Source of the DNA: Streptomyces sp. NBC_01454
GTDB lineage: Bacteria; Actinomycetota; Actinomycetes; Streptomycetales; Streptomycetaceae
Direction: 5' to 3'
DNA: 64,000 bases
Assembly (NCBI RefSeq): GCF_036227565.1
Contig: NZ_CP109462.1
Coordinates: 248,001-312,000, forward strand
This document shows positions 35,160 to 44,500 of this stretch, one piece after another. The notes under the pieces are model-generated. The model saw only the letters and a list, made by a program, of their open reading frames with translations. It was not told the origin of the DNA and did no database searches. Positions within the stretch are counted from its first letter, which is position 1. Each line of letters begins with the position of its first letter. A program made the translations under genes and the position numbers.

Positions 35160-35752
35160 GTTGACCCCTTGTCTATCGTGGAATCGGTGATCATCCACCG
35201 GCCGCTGCCGAACTGGGCCTTGGACGTCTGCACCTTGCGCCGGTTGTCACCGTCGAGCTGGGACTTCTTGCCCGTCTTGCGGTTCTCGGGGACGAAGGTG
35301 CTGCTGTCGACGCAGTCGACGATCGTGGCGCTCTTCGACTCGCCGCCCAACGACAGCGTGACCGTCGGGTTGTCCTTCAGCTTCGGCTCGCCCTTCACCA
35401 CCAGGTCGTTGTTCTGGTAGTAGAAGGCGGCCGCCCGGACCTTCGCCAAGGCCTTGTCGGCGGCGTACTTCTCCAGCTCGGAGCCCTTGAACGAGCCGCT
35501 TCCGTAGATCTTGACCTGTTCCTTCCACATGCCGTGGTAGGCCGCCAGCACCTGCTCCCGGGCGACCTGCTCCGGGCCGGCAGACGGTGATGCGCTGGTG
35601 GTCGCGGGAGCGGACGGCTTCTTCGCGGCCGAGTCGCCCCCGCCTCCGCAGCCGGCCATGAGCACGACGGCGCTCAGACTCACTGCCACCGCGCTCGCGC
35701 CGGTCTTGGTGATCTTCGGAACGGTTACCTTGACGGACAGTGCCATGGGCAT
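35153..35752 (-). CDS. Lipoprotein, first gene of the Tad operon
   Basis: A 199-aa protein with a signal sequence and lipobox (VVLMAGC), followed by a Gly/Ser/Pro-rich linker and a roughly 130-residue domain resembling the NTF2-like fold (helix with EQVLAAYHGMWKEQV, then curved strands). It would be anchored to the outer face of the membrane. It is the most upstream gene of the continuous Tad block, so a promoter probably lies in the 83 bp to the HTH gene or further upstream. Confidence 0.65.
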   Translation of the reverse strand: MPMALSVKVTVPKITKTGASAVAVSLSAVVLMAGCGGGGDSAAKKPSAPATTSASPSAGPEQVAREQVLAAYHGMWKEQVKIYGSGSFKGSELEKYAADKALAKVRAAAFYYQNNDLVVKGEPKLKDNPTVTLSLGGESKSATIVDCVDSSTFVPENRKTGKKSQLDGDNRRKVQTSKAQFGSGRWMITDSTIDKGSTC

Positions 35753-35835
35753 ATCCCCCTCAATCGTGGTCGTGACGGTGCACCGTCCGGCACACCCGGC
35801 TGCAGTCCGGGCCTACCCAGTCAGGCGCGTGCGAG

Positions 35836-36360
35836 CTAAGGAGCGTACGTGGTCAACCTGCGTACCGGCATGGTCATTTCCCGCCGCCGGCCCCGTCCGG
35901 GAGGCGCCGAGAGAGCGGTACGCCGCGTATGGACCGCCGACCGGGCCACCACCTCGTACGGCTTGCGGAGTGCTTCGGCGGCCTGCCGAAGGACCCGGGC
36001 CTCCGCGGCGGCGAGCCCCCGCTCGGTTCTGGACCAACGGGCCTGCGGCAGTCCCAGGATCCGTGCGAGGTCGCCCTGCCTGAGGCCGGCCTCCACCCGG
36101 AGGCGAGCCAGATCCGCAGTGTCGACCGGGACGAGCAGCACGCGGACCTCGACACCGAGCGCTCTCGCCAGCGCCGCCACCGTGCTCAACTGCGGAGTGC
36201 GGCGTCCGAGTTCGTACAAGCTGATGTGCGCCGCGCTCAGGCAGGGCTCGTGCCGGGATGCGGCCTGCGCCAGCCTCTCCCTCGACAGATTCGCACCTGT
36301 CCGTTCGCTCAGCAGTGAGGCCGGAGCAAAGTCGGTCACCCCACGACCGGCCACCGTCAC
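35836..36360 (-). CDS. Tandem helix-turn-helix (XRE) regulator
   Basis: A 174-aa protein with two XRE-type helix-turn-helix modules: about residues 25-72 (SRERLAQAASRH ... ISLYELGRRTPQLSTVAALARALG) and 80-128 (LARLRVEAGLRQGDLARILGLPQARWSRTERG). The tail is basic. Two HTH units in one chain suggest binding to asymmetric operators. It lies directly upstream of the Tad operon on the same strand, and is a natural candidate for its control; this is inference from position. Confidence 0.75.
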   Translation of the reverse strand: MTVAGRGVTDFAPASLLSERTGANLSRERLAQAASRHEPCLSAAHISLYELGRRTPQLSTVAALARALGVEVRVLLVPVDTADLARLRVEAGLRQGDLARILGLPQARWSRTERGLAAAEARVLRQAAEALRKPYEVVARSAVHTRRTALSAPPGRGRRREMTMPVRRLTTYAP

Positions 36361-36624
36361 GTCCTTCCCGCGCGAACACGGCTCCGGGAGCCCTCGCGCT
36401 CCCCATCACCGCGGCCGACACGGACGCATTTGAACGCATGTGACACCCCCTCCGCACGCAACAGCACAGCCTTCAACCACCACCGCCCTGCCGTGAATCT
36501 GAGCGGTGATCACCCCGAATCTGACACCGGACCCCAAACCCGTCAAGATCGTTTTGTGATGCTTTCTCCGTTTTGTTTCATTGAGTATTTGCAGGCCGGC
36601 AACAGCCCCTGAATCGTGCGGACG

Positions 36625-37020
36625 TCACTTCGGAGCTGCCGACGTCCGGGCCTCCCCGCGGCGCGCCGCGTGCCGCTTCACCGCGGAACCGGCCGCCGCG
36701 GCACGCCGGTGTGCCGCCTCGACGACGGCGAACGAGGCGAGGAACGCGTAGAGGCACGCGGCGACACCCGCGCAGAAGGCGCCGAGCGCGGCGGGCAGCA
36801 CCACCAGGCGACCCCACGGCGCCGGCAGGTAGATCGTCGTCATCAGCGTGCCGACGAGGCTGACGGCGAGCAGAGTGAAGAGCATGGCCCGCCCGACGGC
36901 GCGCGCCGTGGTCATCTCGGCGGACGGCCCTCCTGCGCCGGCCCCGCGCCACAGCAGTCGGCGCACGCGTGCGACCCGGCCCCGCGCTGCGGAGACGACG
37001 ACCTCAGAAAATGGCTTCAT
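36625..37020 (-). CDS. Small membrane protein, 131 aa
   Basis: Two hydrophobic segments (about residues 45-65 and 75-100) between basic ends. There is no recognised family. It sits between the HTH regulator (264 bp downstream) and the Nudix gene on the same strand. The interval 36361-36624 has AT-richer patches near 36545-36600 that may contain a promoter but no clear box. Confidence 0.5.
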   Translation of the reverse strand: MKPFSEVVVSAARGRVARVRRLLWRGAGAGGPSAEMTTARAVGRAMLFTLLAVSLVGTLMTTIYLPAPWGRLVVLPAALGAFCAGVAACLYAFLASFAVVEAAHRRAAAAGSAVKRHAARRGEARTSAAPK

Positions 37021-37108
37021 GTGAATCCCTCGGACGGTGGGTGGGTGCCCGCCCCCTGCCAGGAGCCAGGGACGTGGGCGTGGGTGAGCGGACCGGTCAG
37101 GACGGCAC

Positions 37109-37729
37109 CTATACGGCGATGGCCTCGGGGTAGCCCGCGGGCAGCGTGGGGTACCGGGACTGGACCAGGGCGAGCGCCGCCAGCGTCACGCCGCAGGCGA
37201 TCCGGCCATCGGCCAGCCACCGGGGCATCTCCTCAGGTGCGATCCAGACGGGCTCGCTGACGGACTCCATGGCCTCCGGCCGGGCTGACTGCGCCGCCGT
37301 CGTGTCCACCGGCGCGACGAAGACATGGATCGAGGAGGCGATGATCCCGGTGTCGGCATGAATGAGGCCGAGCCGGCGCGGCGCCTGGCAGATCAGGCCT
37401 GTCTCCTCGCGCAGCTCGCGAGAGGCGGCTGCAGCGAGTTCCTCGTCGCCCTCGACTCCGCCCCGCGGGAACTCGAGAGACGCGGCATGGACGGGGTAAC
37501 GGTAGGCGGGCACGAGGGCGTACCCCTCCGGGCCGACCGGAACGACGACGACGCCCTCCTGATTCCACTGCCACCGCAGGTACTGGCCGGCGGCGCCCGA
37601 CGGCGCGACCACGTCGTCGTTGAACAGGGTGCCGAAGCGGTTGCGGAAGACAGCGACCTCCCGGACACGTCGTATGGGCGCCGGAACGTCGACGGGCTGT
37701 GCGGACCTGGGCCCGGTCACTGTGGTCAC
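37109..37729 (-). CDS. Nudix hydrolase
   Basis: A 206-aa protein. The Nudix box lies at about residues 92-114: GGVEGDEELAAAASRELREE followed by TGL, matching Gx5Ex7REUxEExGU. The beta strands before it (VVVVPVGPEGYALVPAYRY) and the PRGGVE context resemble ADP-ribose/NDP-sugar pyrophosphatases. It hydrolyses a nucleoside diphosphate linked to another moiety; the exact substrate is unknown. GTG 37729 has a strong AGGAGG site five bases upstream. The 370 bp between here and the DUF4209 gene (37730-38099) hold no evident gene. Confidence 0.85.
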   Translation of the reverse strand: MTTVTGPRSAQPVDVPAPIRRVREVAVFRNRFGTLFNDDVVAPSGAAGQYLRWQWNQEGVVVVPVGPEGYALVPAYRYPVHAASLEFPRGGVEGDEELAAAASRELREETGLICQAPRRLGLIHADTGIIASSIHVFVAPVDTTAAQSARPEAMESVSEPVWIAPEEMPRWLADGRIACGVTLAALALVQSRYPTLPAGYPEAIAV

Positions 37730-38099
37730 TTTGGCCTCCTTCGGGGGATCTTCAACGCCTATAGAGGTGCCGAGATCAGGCGGCGTGTGACATACCTGGC
37801 GGAACTTTTTCCCGCGCGCGGCGCCCAGGGGGCGGCCGCCGGCCGGGTACCTGGACACGGGCCAGCCGGACTCCGGCCCAGCTCGAAGGCGGCACCCGGT
37901 GTTCCCCGACCGCACCGAATCAAGGGCGGCGCCCTCCGGCTCGGTACCGACGCACCCGGCTGCCCCGCCCGCTCGGCACCGGGACTGAGCAAGCCGACAA
38001 GGGAGACGAGAACAACTTGGCCAAGGGCTTCCGCCGAACCACACCCCTGATCCGCCAAGGTCATCGCACTGGCTCTTTTGGCTCAGCTTGACTGGAGAT

Positions 38100-39809
38100 T
38101 CACGGGGCGGGCTGGTCGAGGGGCGCGAGGGTTCGATATCCGTGGGCGTGGCTGAGCAGGTACAGCGCTGCCTGGAGGATGAGCGCGACGCGGTGCCTGG
38201 GCGGGGTGTCGATCAAGCCGTGGCAGACGTTGTTGCGCAGGTTCATGCCGCGGTCGGGGTCGACGAGGACAAGCTCCAGGGCGCGGCTCCAGTCTGCGGG
38301 ATACCCGGCGGCCGGCATGCGGCGGATGAGTCCGCCCAGTTGGTCCACGGTGCCGGGTGTCTGCCCTTTGGCCACGGACACCATCGGGACTCGGGGGCGC
38401 AGGAGCTGTCGGAGGATCTGCTCAACCTGTGGCAGGGCGACGCACGCCGCCGCGTCGAACTCCCCCAGCCAGAAGTACCGGAAGGCGTAGGCGAGGGTTC
38501 GGGCGCGAGGCTCGGGCAGCACGCTGTCGTGGGCCAGGGCGGAGATCAGCTCGGACTCGTCGGGTACGAAACGCTCGTGGATACGGTCGAGCTGGTGGGC
38601 GGCGAGGTGCCCGAGGAAGTCCAACGCGAGGACCTGCAGTTCGACGGCATGGTCGTCGTCGGCGTCGACGGGCGGGGCGACCTGGACAGGTCCGGCGATG
38701 TTGATGCGCGTGCGCGGAATCCGCAGCAGGCCTTCCTGTGAGCGGGCGTCGTCAGCGTGCTCGCGCATCGCCGGATGGACGTCTACCGCAGTGCGCCACA
38801 GGGCGCTTCGCAGGTCTACAGCGGCGTCGATGTGCGCCCGCGCGCCGTTGAACAGTGCACGCGGGGGAGCGATTCCGCGACGGAGGCGGGTCCATCCCAG
38901 GGAGTCCGGATCGGTGTTCTGCAGGGCCATCTCGGCACGCACCCGCAGCTCGGACAGACCTCGATCCCGTGCTTCGGTCGCGGCCTGGGTCAGCAGGAGG
39001 TGGCGACGGAGGCCAGCGTTGATGTCGGCGTCGGCGGCATCGAGCAGGGCCTCGACGATCGCGGTCTCGATGTCGGTTCGGCGGGACCCGGGCGCCACCT
39101 CCCGCAGCAGCAGCTTGAGAAAACCGACATGGGCGTGCACATCGCCGGCATAGCGACGTGCGGCGCGTTCCGCGAAGTCCGTGATGTCGTAGCGCTGAAC
39201 GCGCAGTCCTTCCAGAAGGCTGTCCACGATCGCCGGCTCGTCCTCGGGGTCGGCCAGGACCCGTTCGATCAGGGCGACCACGTCCTCAGTGACGCGCTTC
39301 TGCAGATCGGTCTGGTTGAAGGACCGGGCGAGCTCTCCGGCCCAGCGCAGGCACTCGGTCGCGAGCACCAGCCCGGGGACACGCTCGGGGGCGGCGAGCA
39401 GACGCGGTGCCGCGTCCAGGTACCCGGTGGCCGCGCCCCGGGCATGATCGGGCTTGCGGCCGTGTCCTGCGGCCAACAGCAGATGATGAAGGCGACCCCG
39501 GAGGAACGGGTCGCCCACGGCATCGGCGTACGCGCTCCAGATCTCCAACTGGTCGGCGGTGACCTCGGCCAGGCTCACAGACCACGACCTGAGCGGGCCG
39601 CCGAAGAACATCCCGGTGAAGTCCTGCGTCTTCCCGGTCCCAGACAGCCGGACCCGCAGCGCAGCGAGCAGCGCATCGCGCTGCTGCTCGACGGCCGTGT
39701 TCGTGCCGATGTCCGCGGCTGCGAGCACGATGGCCATGGCCTCATAGGAAACGGTGTCCTTCGCCGCTTCCGTGAGCGCGCCGAGAACACTCGGCTCGAC
39801 CTGCGGCAT
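38100..39809 (-). CDS. DUF4209-like protein with a HEPN-type RxxxxH motif
   Basis: A 569-aa helical protein. Near residue 525 it has LRNNVCHG, the R-x4-H motif of HEPN ribonuclease-like domains and the C-terminal signature of DUF4209 proteins. The remainder is a large alpha-helical region without known motif. HEPN domains are typical RNases in toxin-antitoxin and anti-phage systems. Here the motif alone supports the link, so enzymatic activity is an inference. The gene stands alone, 184 bp from the Imm49-like gene on the same strand. Confidence 0.6.
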   Translation of the reverse strand: MPQVEPSVLGALTEAAKDTVSYEAMAIVLAAADIGTNTAVEQQRDALLAALRVRLSGTGKTQDFTGMFFGGPLRSWSVSLAEVTADQLEIWSAYADAVGDPFLRGRLHHLLLAAGHGRKPDHARGAATGYLDAAPRLLAAPERVPGLVLATECLRWAGELARSFNQTDLQKRVTEDVVALIERVLADPEDEPAIVDSLLEGLRVQRYDITDFAERAARRYAGDVHAHVGFLKLLLREVAPGSRRTDIETAIVEALLDAADADINAGLRRHLLLTQAATEARDRGLSELRVRAEMALQNTDPDSLGWTRLRRGIAPPRALFNGARAHIDAAVDLRSALWRTAVDVHPAMREHADDARSQEGLLRIPRTRINIAGPVQVAPPVDADDDHAVELQVLALDFLGHLAAHQLDRIHERFVPDESELISALAHDSVLPEPRARTLAYAFRYFWLGEFDAAACVALPQVEQILRQLLRPRVPMVSVAKGQTPGTVDQLGGLIRRMPAAGYPADWSRALELVLVDPDRGMNLRNNVCHGLIDTPPRHRVALILQAALYLLSHAHGYRTLAPLDQPAP

Positions 39810-39993
39810 GGGAGCCTCACTTCCGTCGTTGCCAGTATCGGCACGGGCTCCGGGCCGGCCCCACCGATTTTCTCTGGTCCGGTTCTACTCGGCTTCCGGG
39901 GCGCCTTCGCCGAGTCACCTGCCTCCCCGCCGTCCGAGCTCAGCGAGGCCGCCGTCCTTGCCGTGGCCGAGCAGGACTCCTGCGCGATCTCTC

Positions 39994-40902
39994 CTACTGG
40001 CTCGGGGCACGCAGCAGGCCCGCCGGCAGGTAGCCGGAGCGAACATTCAGCTCCCAGCCGTGTGCGTGCACGGCGAGGGCGGCCAGAGCGACGGCTTCGA
40101 CCGGTAGCAGCGTCTTCGGTGCGGGATCTGCACCGGCCCTGTCGCGGTGTTCCAGGAGACGGCGGGTCAGGGCCCGCTCGAACGTGGCCTGGTCGTCGTC
40201 GAGGAGGACGCGCAGCAGCCGCTGGTCGGGGGTCAGCGTGCCCGCCTCATCGAGCCGCGCGGCGGCCGTGGCGCGCTCCTCAGCCTCCGGTTTGCGCACG
40301 GGCGGCACCCCAGGAGCGACCCAGGGCGACCGGGACGTCTCCACCAGGTGGAGGTAGAAGCCGAGGGCGTCCATCTCGGCCAGTTCGGCCGGGTCCGAGA
40401 CCGAGTTCAGGGGCGAGTACGGCAGGCCGGAGTGGAACATCGGAGCGTAGTCCTCTTTCAGCAGAGGGCCGATCATCCGCTCCTGTTCCCAGATCAGTCC
40501 GGTGATCACGCTCAGCGCGAAGGTATCCACCCATGTCCCCGCCGTGGGCGCCTGGTCCACCGCGTCGCCGAAGGCGAAATCTTCGCTGCTGAGCTCCCTA
40601 CCGATGAGGGGGAAGAAGACCTCGAAGTCCCCGTTGGGGCAGGTCCCAAGTGTTAGGACACCGAGCGCGCACTCCGCCGCCGTCCGCAGAGCCAGTCGGC
40701 CCGGCACGCTCTCCAGCGCGGGATCCTGGAGGGTGAGGGCGCCGACGTAATCGAGGAGCTCGTCACCCATCGCCTGAATTTCCTTGATGGACAGACTGTC
40801 GTAGCGCAGTCCGTGCCAGCGGCCGAAGGTCCGCCCGTCGATGTCCTCCAGGGCCTGACCGGTTCGGTCCTCGCCGACCTCGTGTCGCGTCACTTCCTGC
40901 AC
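39994..40902 (-). CDS. Imm49-family immunity protein
   Basis: A 302-aa protein starting at GTG 40902 with a GGGGAGG site. Its sequence follows the Imm49 family of Streptomyces: an N-terminal DIDGRTFGRWHGLRYDSLSI, a middle LALRTAAECALGVLTLG, YAPMFHSGLPYS, SDPAELAEMDALGFYL, and a C-terminal LAALAVHAHGWELN. These proteins neutralise polymorphic toxins. No toxin gene is visible next to it, so it looks like an orphan immunity gene. Confidence 0.75.
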   Translation of the reverse strand: MQEVTRHEVGEDRTGQALEDIDGRTFGRWHGLRYDSLSIKEIQAMGDELLDYVGALTLQDPALESVPGRLALRTAAECALGVLTLGTCPNGDFEVFFPLIGRELSSEDFAFGDAVDQAPTAGTWVDTFALSVITGLIWEQERMIGPLLKEDYAPMFHSGLPYSPLNSVSDPAELAEMDALGFYLHLVETSRSPWVAPGVPPVRKPEAEERATAAARLDEAGTLTPDQRLLRVLLDDDQATFERALTRRLLEHRDRAGADPAPKTLLPVEAVALAALAVHAHGWELNVRSGYLPAGLLRAPSQ

Positions 40903-41138
40903 AGCTGCCGTCCTCCCCGTCAACAAGGGCAGCAGGGATCCTGCCGTCGCATGTCGCTGATCTTCAAGGCTTCATCTTCTCCGATGCGGCGGTCCGTTGT
41001 GCTGCAGTCCCCGCCCAGCGGGCCCTTGGCGTCCCCCCGCAGTCAGTGTCGGGTCGCAGCCGGGCGCTGACGGTCCAGGCGTCAACGTCGCAGCGGGTGA
41101 ACCCGGTGGTCCTGCGCTGGGCATGGCTCGCCTTCCCC

Positions 41139-41144
41139 TAGGCT
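41139..41144 (+). promoter_or_regulatory. Probable -10 box of a leaderless transcript
   Basis: TAGGCT ends seven bases before GTG 41152. The spacing fits a transcript that begins at the start codon. No convincing -35 is seen in the divergent 40903-41151 interval. Confidence 0.45.
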
Positions 41145-41151
41145 GTCCGAC

Positions 41152-41610
41152 GTGCCCGATTTGACTGAACAGCAGGCGAGTGAACTGGCCGTTGCCGCTG
41201 CTGCTGCCGCCGTATTTCCCGTGCAGCGTGCCGTGAGTCCGCTGCTGTGCCGTATGGCCTCCGTGGACCCGGTGACGGGGCGGGCCGCCAACACCGCGGT
41301 GCTGCTGGACCTGGTGCGCGGCGACGAGGTCCACTTGCGTGCCGCGTTCGAGGTCGCCGGCCGCATGCTGGCCGGTGACGTCCGACCCGACGGCCAGGTC
41401 GTCTCGGTGGGCAACGCCGCCGACGATCCGATGATGCTGTTGGCCAGCGGCATCGTCCAACTGTGCATGCGCGGAGAGCCAGATCAGGCCTGGGCTCAGG
41501 TCGAACCACTCCATCCCGCCAAGCGGGCCGCTGTCCTGTCCATCCTGGCCGCCTTCCTCAACTACCAGTTCGCCGGTCTCGACCCGCTCGTCCTGGCAGC
41601 CGGAGAGTAG
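41152..41610 (+). CDS. Hypothetical protein, 152 aa
   Basis: A helical, Ala/Val-rich soluble protein starting at GTG 41152. The middle (TAVLLDLVRGDEVHLRAAFEVAGRMLAG) and the end look like a TPR-free helical bundle. No family recognised. It is divergent from the Imm49-like gene and followed by another plus-strand gene. Its -10 box directly upstream suggests leaderless translation. Confidence 0.6.
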   Translation: MPDLTEQQASELAVAAAAAAVFPVQRAVSPLLCRMASVDPVTGRAANTAVLLDLVRGDEVHLRAAFEVAGRMLAGDVRPDGQVVSVGNAADDPMMLLASGIVQLCMRGEPDQAWAQVEPLHPAKRAAVLSILAAFLNYQFAGLDPLVLAAGE

Positions 41611-41726
41611 AACCGCGCCCATCCCACGCTCCGGCCACCGAGTGCCGCACGTGGCTCGTGTTCCGCCCGCGTGCCCGGACAGGCTCGAAGGCACCCCGGA
41701 TGATCCAGGTCCCTGACAATGCCGGT

Positions 41727-42502
41727 ATGGGCGAACTCCACGATGATGACCCGTCCGCCATGGAGGACACCGTCCTCGCCGTCCGGGTCAGGGTGTGCAC
41801 GCAGGCTCGGGGCCATGACGCTGAGGATGTCGGGAGGGCGCTGCGCACTGCCGAATACAACGCGGGCTGGGCGCGCCACGGCGTCTCCGCGGCCCCCGAC
41901 GGGTCGGCCGCGGAGACCGAGTGGGATGTCGAAGGGCGGGAGTGGCAGCGTCTCTTGGGCATGGTTGCTTCGGTCAGCAGGTATGACCCGGCCTGTGATC
42001 CCGTGGCGGTGGCAGCCCTGGAGGAGACGGCGCGGCGCGAGCGGGCGGCGCGGCGCGCCCGCGAGGCAGCCGACCAGGAAGCGCGGGATCGGCGCGACCG
42101 TGCCCTGAGGCGCGCGGACGAGCTGCTGGATCTGGCAAGGGCCGGAGCGCTGGACGACCGTGTTCCGAGCGCACCGGAGGACGCAGCCGTCTGGCGGTGG
42201 CTGCGCGGGCACCCGCGGAACACTGTTGCCCGCGTGGACGCCTGGATGGCACGTGCTGTGGCCAGCCGCGCCGGGGCGATGGCTGACCCGCTCACCCGGG
42301 CGGCGGCGCTCGATGTGCTGCCGCGGCGCGTGACTGCGCACGCCGCCCTTCTTGAGGCGTTGGCGGCCGCAGGCTGTCCGGCAGGGCAGGACTCGGCCTT
42401 TCCCGGTGTCCTCGCCGAGGCGGCGACGGAAGCGACCGTCGAGCTCGCTGCGTGGCTGACAGCCCGCAGGTCGCGGGGGGCAGCGCGGCGCCGCCTGGGT
42501 GA
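41727..42502 (+). CDS. Hypothetical helical protein with a probable frameshift near its end
   Basis: The frame begins at ATG 41700 or 41727 and has good codon bias and protein-like sequence up to about 42474, with a charged coiled-coil-like middle (ARRERAARRAREAADQEARD). After a run of six G (42475-42480) the same frame continues without a stop for another 2 kb across two clearly real minus-strand genes, which is not credible. One extra G would place TGA at 42500-42502 in frame, just before the stop of the convergent gene at 42513. I therefore end it at 42502. Either a real lesion, frameshifting, or a homopolymer read error. Confidence 0.45.
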
Positions 42503-42512
42503 GCAGTGGTGT

Positions 42513-43241
42513 TCACGCCACGAGCCGGCGAAGCCCCTCCATTACGCCGGGGTCAGCGCCGTCGAGGAGGATGGCCAGCTGAGGGAACAGCAGCAGGGCC
42601 ACGACTTCGGTCGGGGCATAGAACCAGGCGCCGTCCGAAGGAAGTTCGGTGAATGCGGGCGCCTGGAGGGTCAGCCGTCCGTGCCAGTCGGAGTACACGG
42701 TCGGAGCCGCAGGGAGGGTGACGGTGCCGGCGCGACCGATCGCCTCGACGATCCGTCCGCCGCGACCGCAACCCAGCGCGGTGGTCTTGCCCGCGGCGAT
42801 CTGCCGTTGAAGGGTCTCGTGGGCGAACCCGTTGAGGGGGAAGGGGTACAGCCGTATTCGCTCGAACAGTGCGGCGTTCACCGTCCCGGTGATCTCCGGG
42901 GCGGTGTCGAGCAGGGTGACCGGCTTGACCGCGACGCTGGCGCCGGCCTTCGCCAGCACGACATCGCTGTCCAGCGCGCGCCGCACCACGGCCACCACGT
43001 CCGTGCGGACCGCGGACTCGGAGGGCTTCGTTCCCGAGGCCTGCGCCCAGTTCGCGGAGCCGACGGTGACGGTGACCTGGGCGGAGGCCTGGATGCGCTT
43101 GTGCGGTGCGGGGTTCACCTCTCCATGATCAGCTGTCCCGCTGACATTGTGGCGACCGGGCGCCTCTTCGTAAGACCCCTGGCCCGGGGTCCGTTCGGCG
43201 GTGCGGGGAGCCAGGGCCGCGGGTCGTGGTGTGGTGATCAC
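42513..43241 (-). CDS. Hypothetical protein, 242 aa
   Basis: A soluble protein with mixed alpha/beta content. The C-terminal half contains GKTTALGCGRGG near residue 150, which superficially resembles a P-loop, but the order of residues does not match Walker A and no Walker B is seen, so ATP binding is not claimed. GTG 43241 overlaps the stop of the lipoprotein gene (coupled translation). Confidence 0.5.
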   Translation of the reverse strand: MITTPRPAALAPRTAERTPGQGSYEEAPGRHNVSGTADHGEVNPAPHKRIQASAQVTVTVGSANWAQASGTKPSESAVRTDVVAVVRRALDSDVVLAKAGASVAVKPVTLLDTAPEITGTVNAALFERIRLYPFPLNGFAHETLQRQIAAGKTTALGCGRGGRIVEAIGRAGTVTLPAAPTVYSDWHGRLTLQAPAFTELPSDGAWFYAPTEVVALLLFPQLAILLDGADPGVMEGLRRLVA

Positions 43242-44212
43242 TTCAGGGTTCCCTCGAACATGAGCTGGGACCCGCCCCGCTGTTCTGCCTGGACGGTCAC
43301 GGGGCCCGGGACGGCGCGGGAGGGCACCGAGACGCGAACGGTGTCGGTAGCGGTCCGGTGCGGCGCGATGGGCGCGTCCTGGTACCCGAGGCCCGCGGAG
43401 ACGGTGTCAGCGGTGGTGAGGTCTGCGCCGACGAGTACGCGCAAGGTCACGCCCATGCCGGAGCGGGGATCGTCGTCGGTGTTGCGTACGGACAGCTCGA
43501 GGGTGGCGTCGCGCCGGCCGCCCTTGTCTCCGGCCAGCTGCAGCGGGGAGACCCGGACACCGTCGGGTGACCACTGGCCCAGTGCGACCGCCGAGCCGGT
43601 GGCCGCGGTGCCCGCCGGCGTGGGGGTGGCGCGGGTGGGGGAGCCGGGCAGCGTGCCCTCGAAGAACACGGTGTCGGCCTCGGCCAGTCCGGCCTGGGTC
43701 GCTTCCAGGGTGACGGTGGCCCGCTGGCCTGCGGTCTGCGGCGGAACGGCCACGCCGAGGTTGGCGGTGAAGGTGGCGCCCGGCTTGACCTTGGTGCCGG
43801 CGTCCGGCTTGGGGAAGCCGACCAGGTTCTGGTCGGTGAACGGCTTCGTCTCGAGGCCGAGCTCGCCGACGCGGACGGTCACCGCGGTCTCGGGCAGCAG
43901 CGCGATGTCGGATCCGGTGTTGGTCAGGTCCACCTGTACGCGAGCGGCGGACCAGCCGGCGGGCAGCGAGCCGTCCGCCGGGGGAGTCGCCGTGTCCAGA
44001 GGGCGCACGGTTGCCTTCCACGCCTCGTCTCCGAGCTGCTGCTGGGAGCCGAGGGCGGCGATCCCGTCGGGCAGTCCGGCCGGGCTGGCCGTGGTCGGCC
44101 GGGAGGGTCCTGCATGGTCGCCGACTGCTGCTGTGCCGTCCTGGCTGCATCCGGTGAGGACGAGGGCCAGGAGCGCCGCGGCGCATGTGCCGGCCAGGGT
44201 GGCGGTCTTCAT
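43238..44212 (-). CDS. Lipoprotein with tandem beta domains, 324 aa
   Basis: A signal peptide with lipobox (LVLTGC) at the N-terminus is followed by two beta-rich domains of about 120 residues each, probably immunoglobulin-like. ATG 44212 has GGAG six bases upstream. It is anchored on the outer membrane face. The gene ends within the coupled 242-aa gene. No family name can be given. Confidence 0.6.
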   Translation of the reverse strand: MKTATLAGTCAAALLALVLTGCSQDGTAAVGDHAGPSRPTTASPAGLPDGIAALGSQQQLGDEAWKATVRPLDTATPPADGSLPAGWSAARVQVDLTNTGSDIALLPETAVTVRVGELGLETKPFTDQNLVGFPKPDAGTKVKPGATFTANLGVAVPPQTAGQRATVTLEATQAGLAEADTVFFEGTLPGSPTRATPTPAGTAATGSAVALGQWSPDGVRVSPLQLAGDKGGRRDATLELSVRNTDDDPRSGMGVTLRVLVGADLTTADTVSAGLGYQDAPIAPHRTATDTVRVSVPSRAVPGPVTVQAEQRGGSQLMFEGTLK

Positions 44213-44500
44213 TGCGAGCTCCGTTGATGTGGGCGGGGTTGGGGCTGTGGAAGGGATCATGCCAAAGCACGGGATCCGCTCGACAGGCCGTCCGCCCTGC
44301 ATCAGTGCCGCACCGGCGAATGTGGCCGGAATCGGCCTACGGGGTGCGTGGCGGGACGGAGACGTCGGGTGGAGTGCCGGAGGACTTGCTGGAGATGGTG
44401 GCTCCTGTGGTGCGTGTGGTCCGGTTTTCCGTGAACAAGCGGCCGTGGGGGAGGTTGCGTGTCGTCTGCTTCCTCCCCCGCTCGGCCGGTGGCTGAAGGG

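Noticed and set aside
42513..43241. P-loop ATPase call from GKTTALGCGRGG
   Set aside because: The residues do not match Walker A (GxxxxGK[ST]) in order and there is no Walker B.
44337..44440. A Ser/Thr-rich short peptide, looked like a RiPP precursor
   Set aside because: The possible TTG start has no ribosome site, there are no Cys residues or modification enzyme genes, and the frame belongs to a longer shadow.
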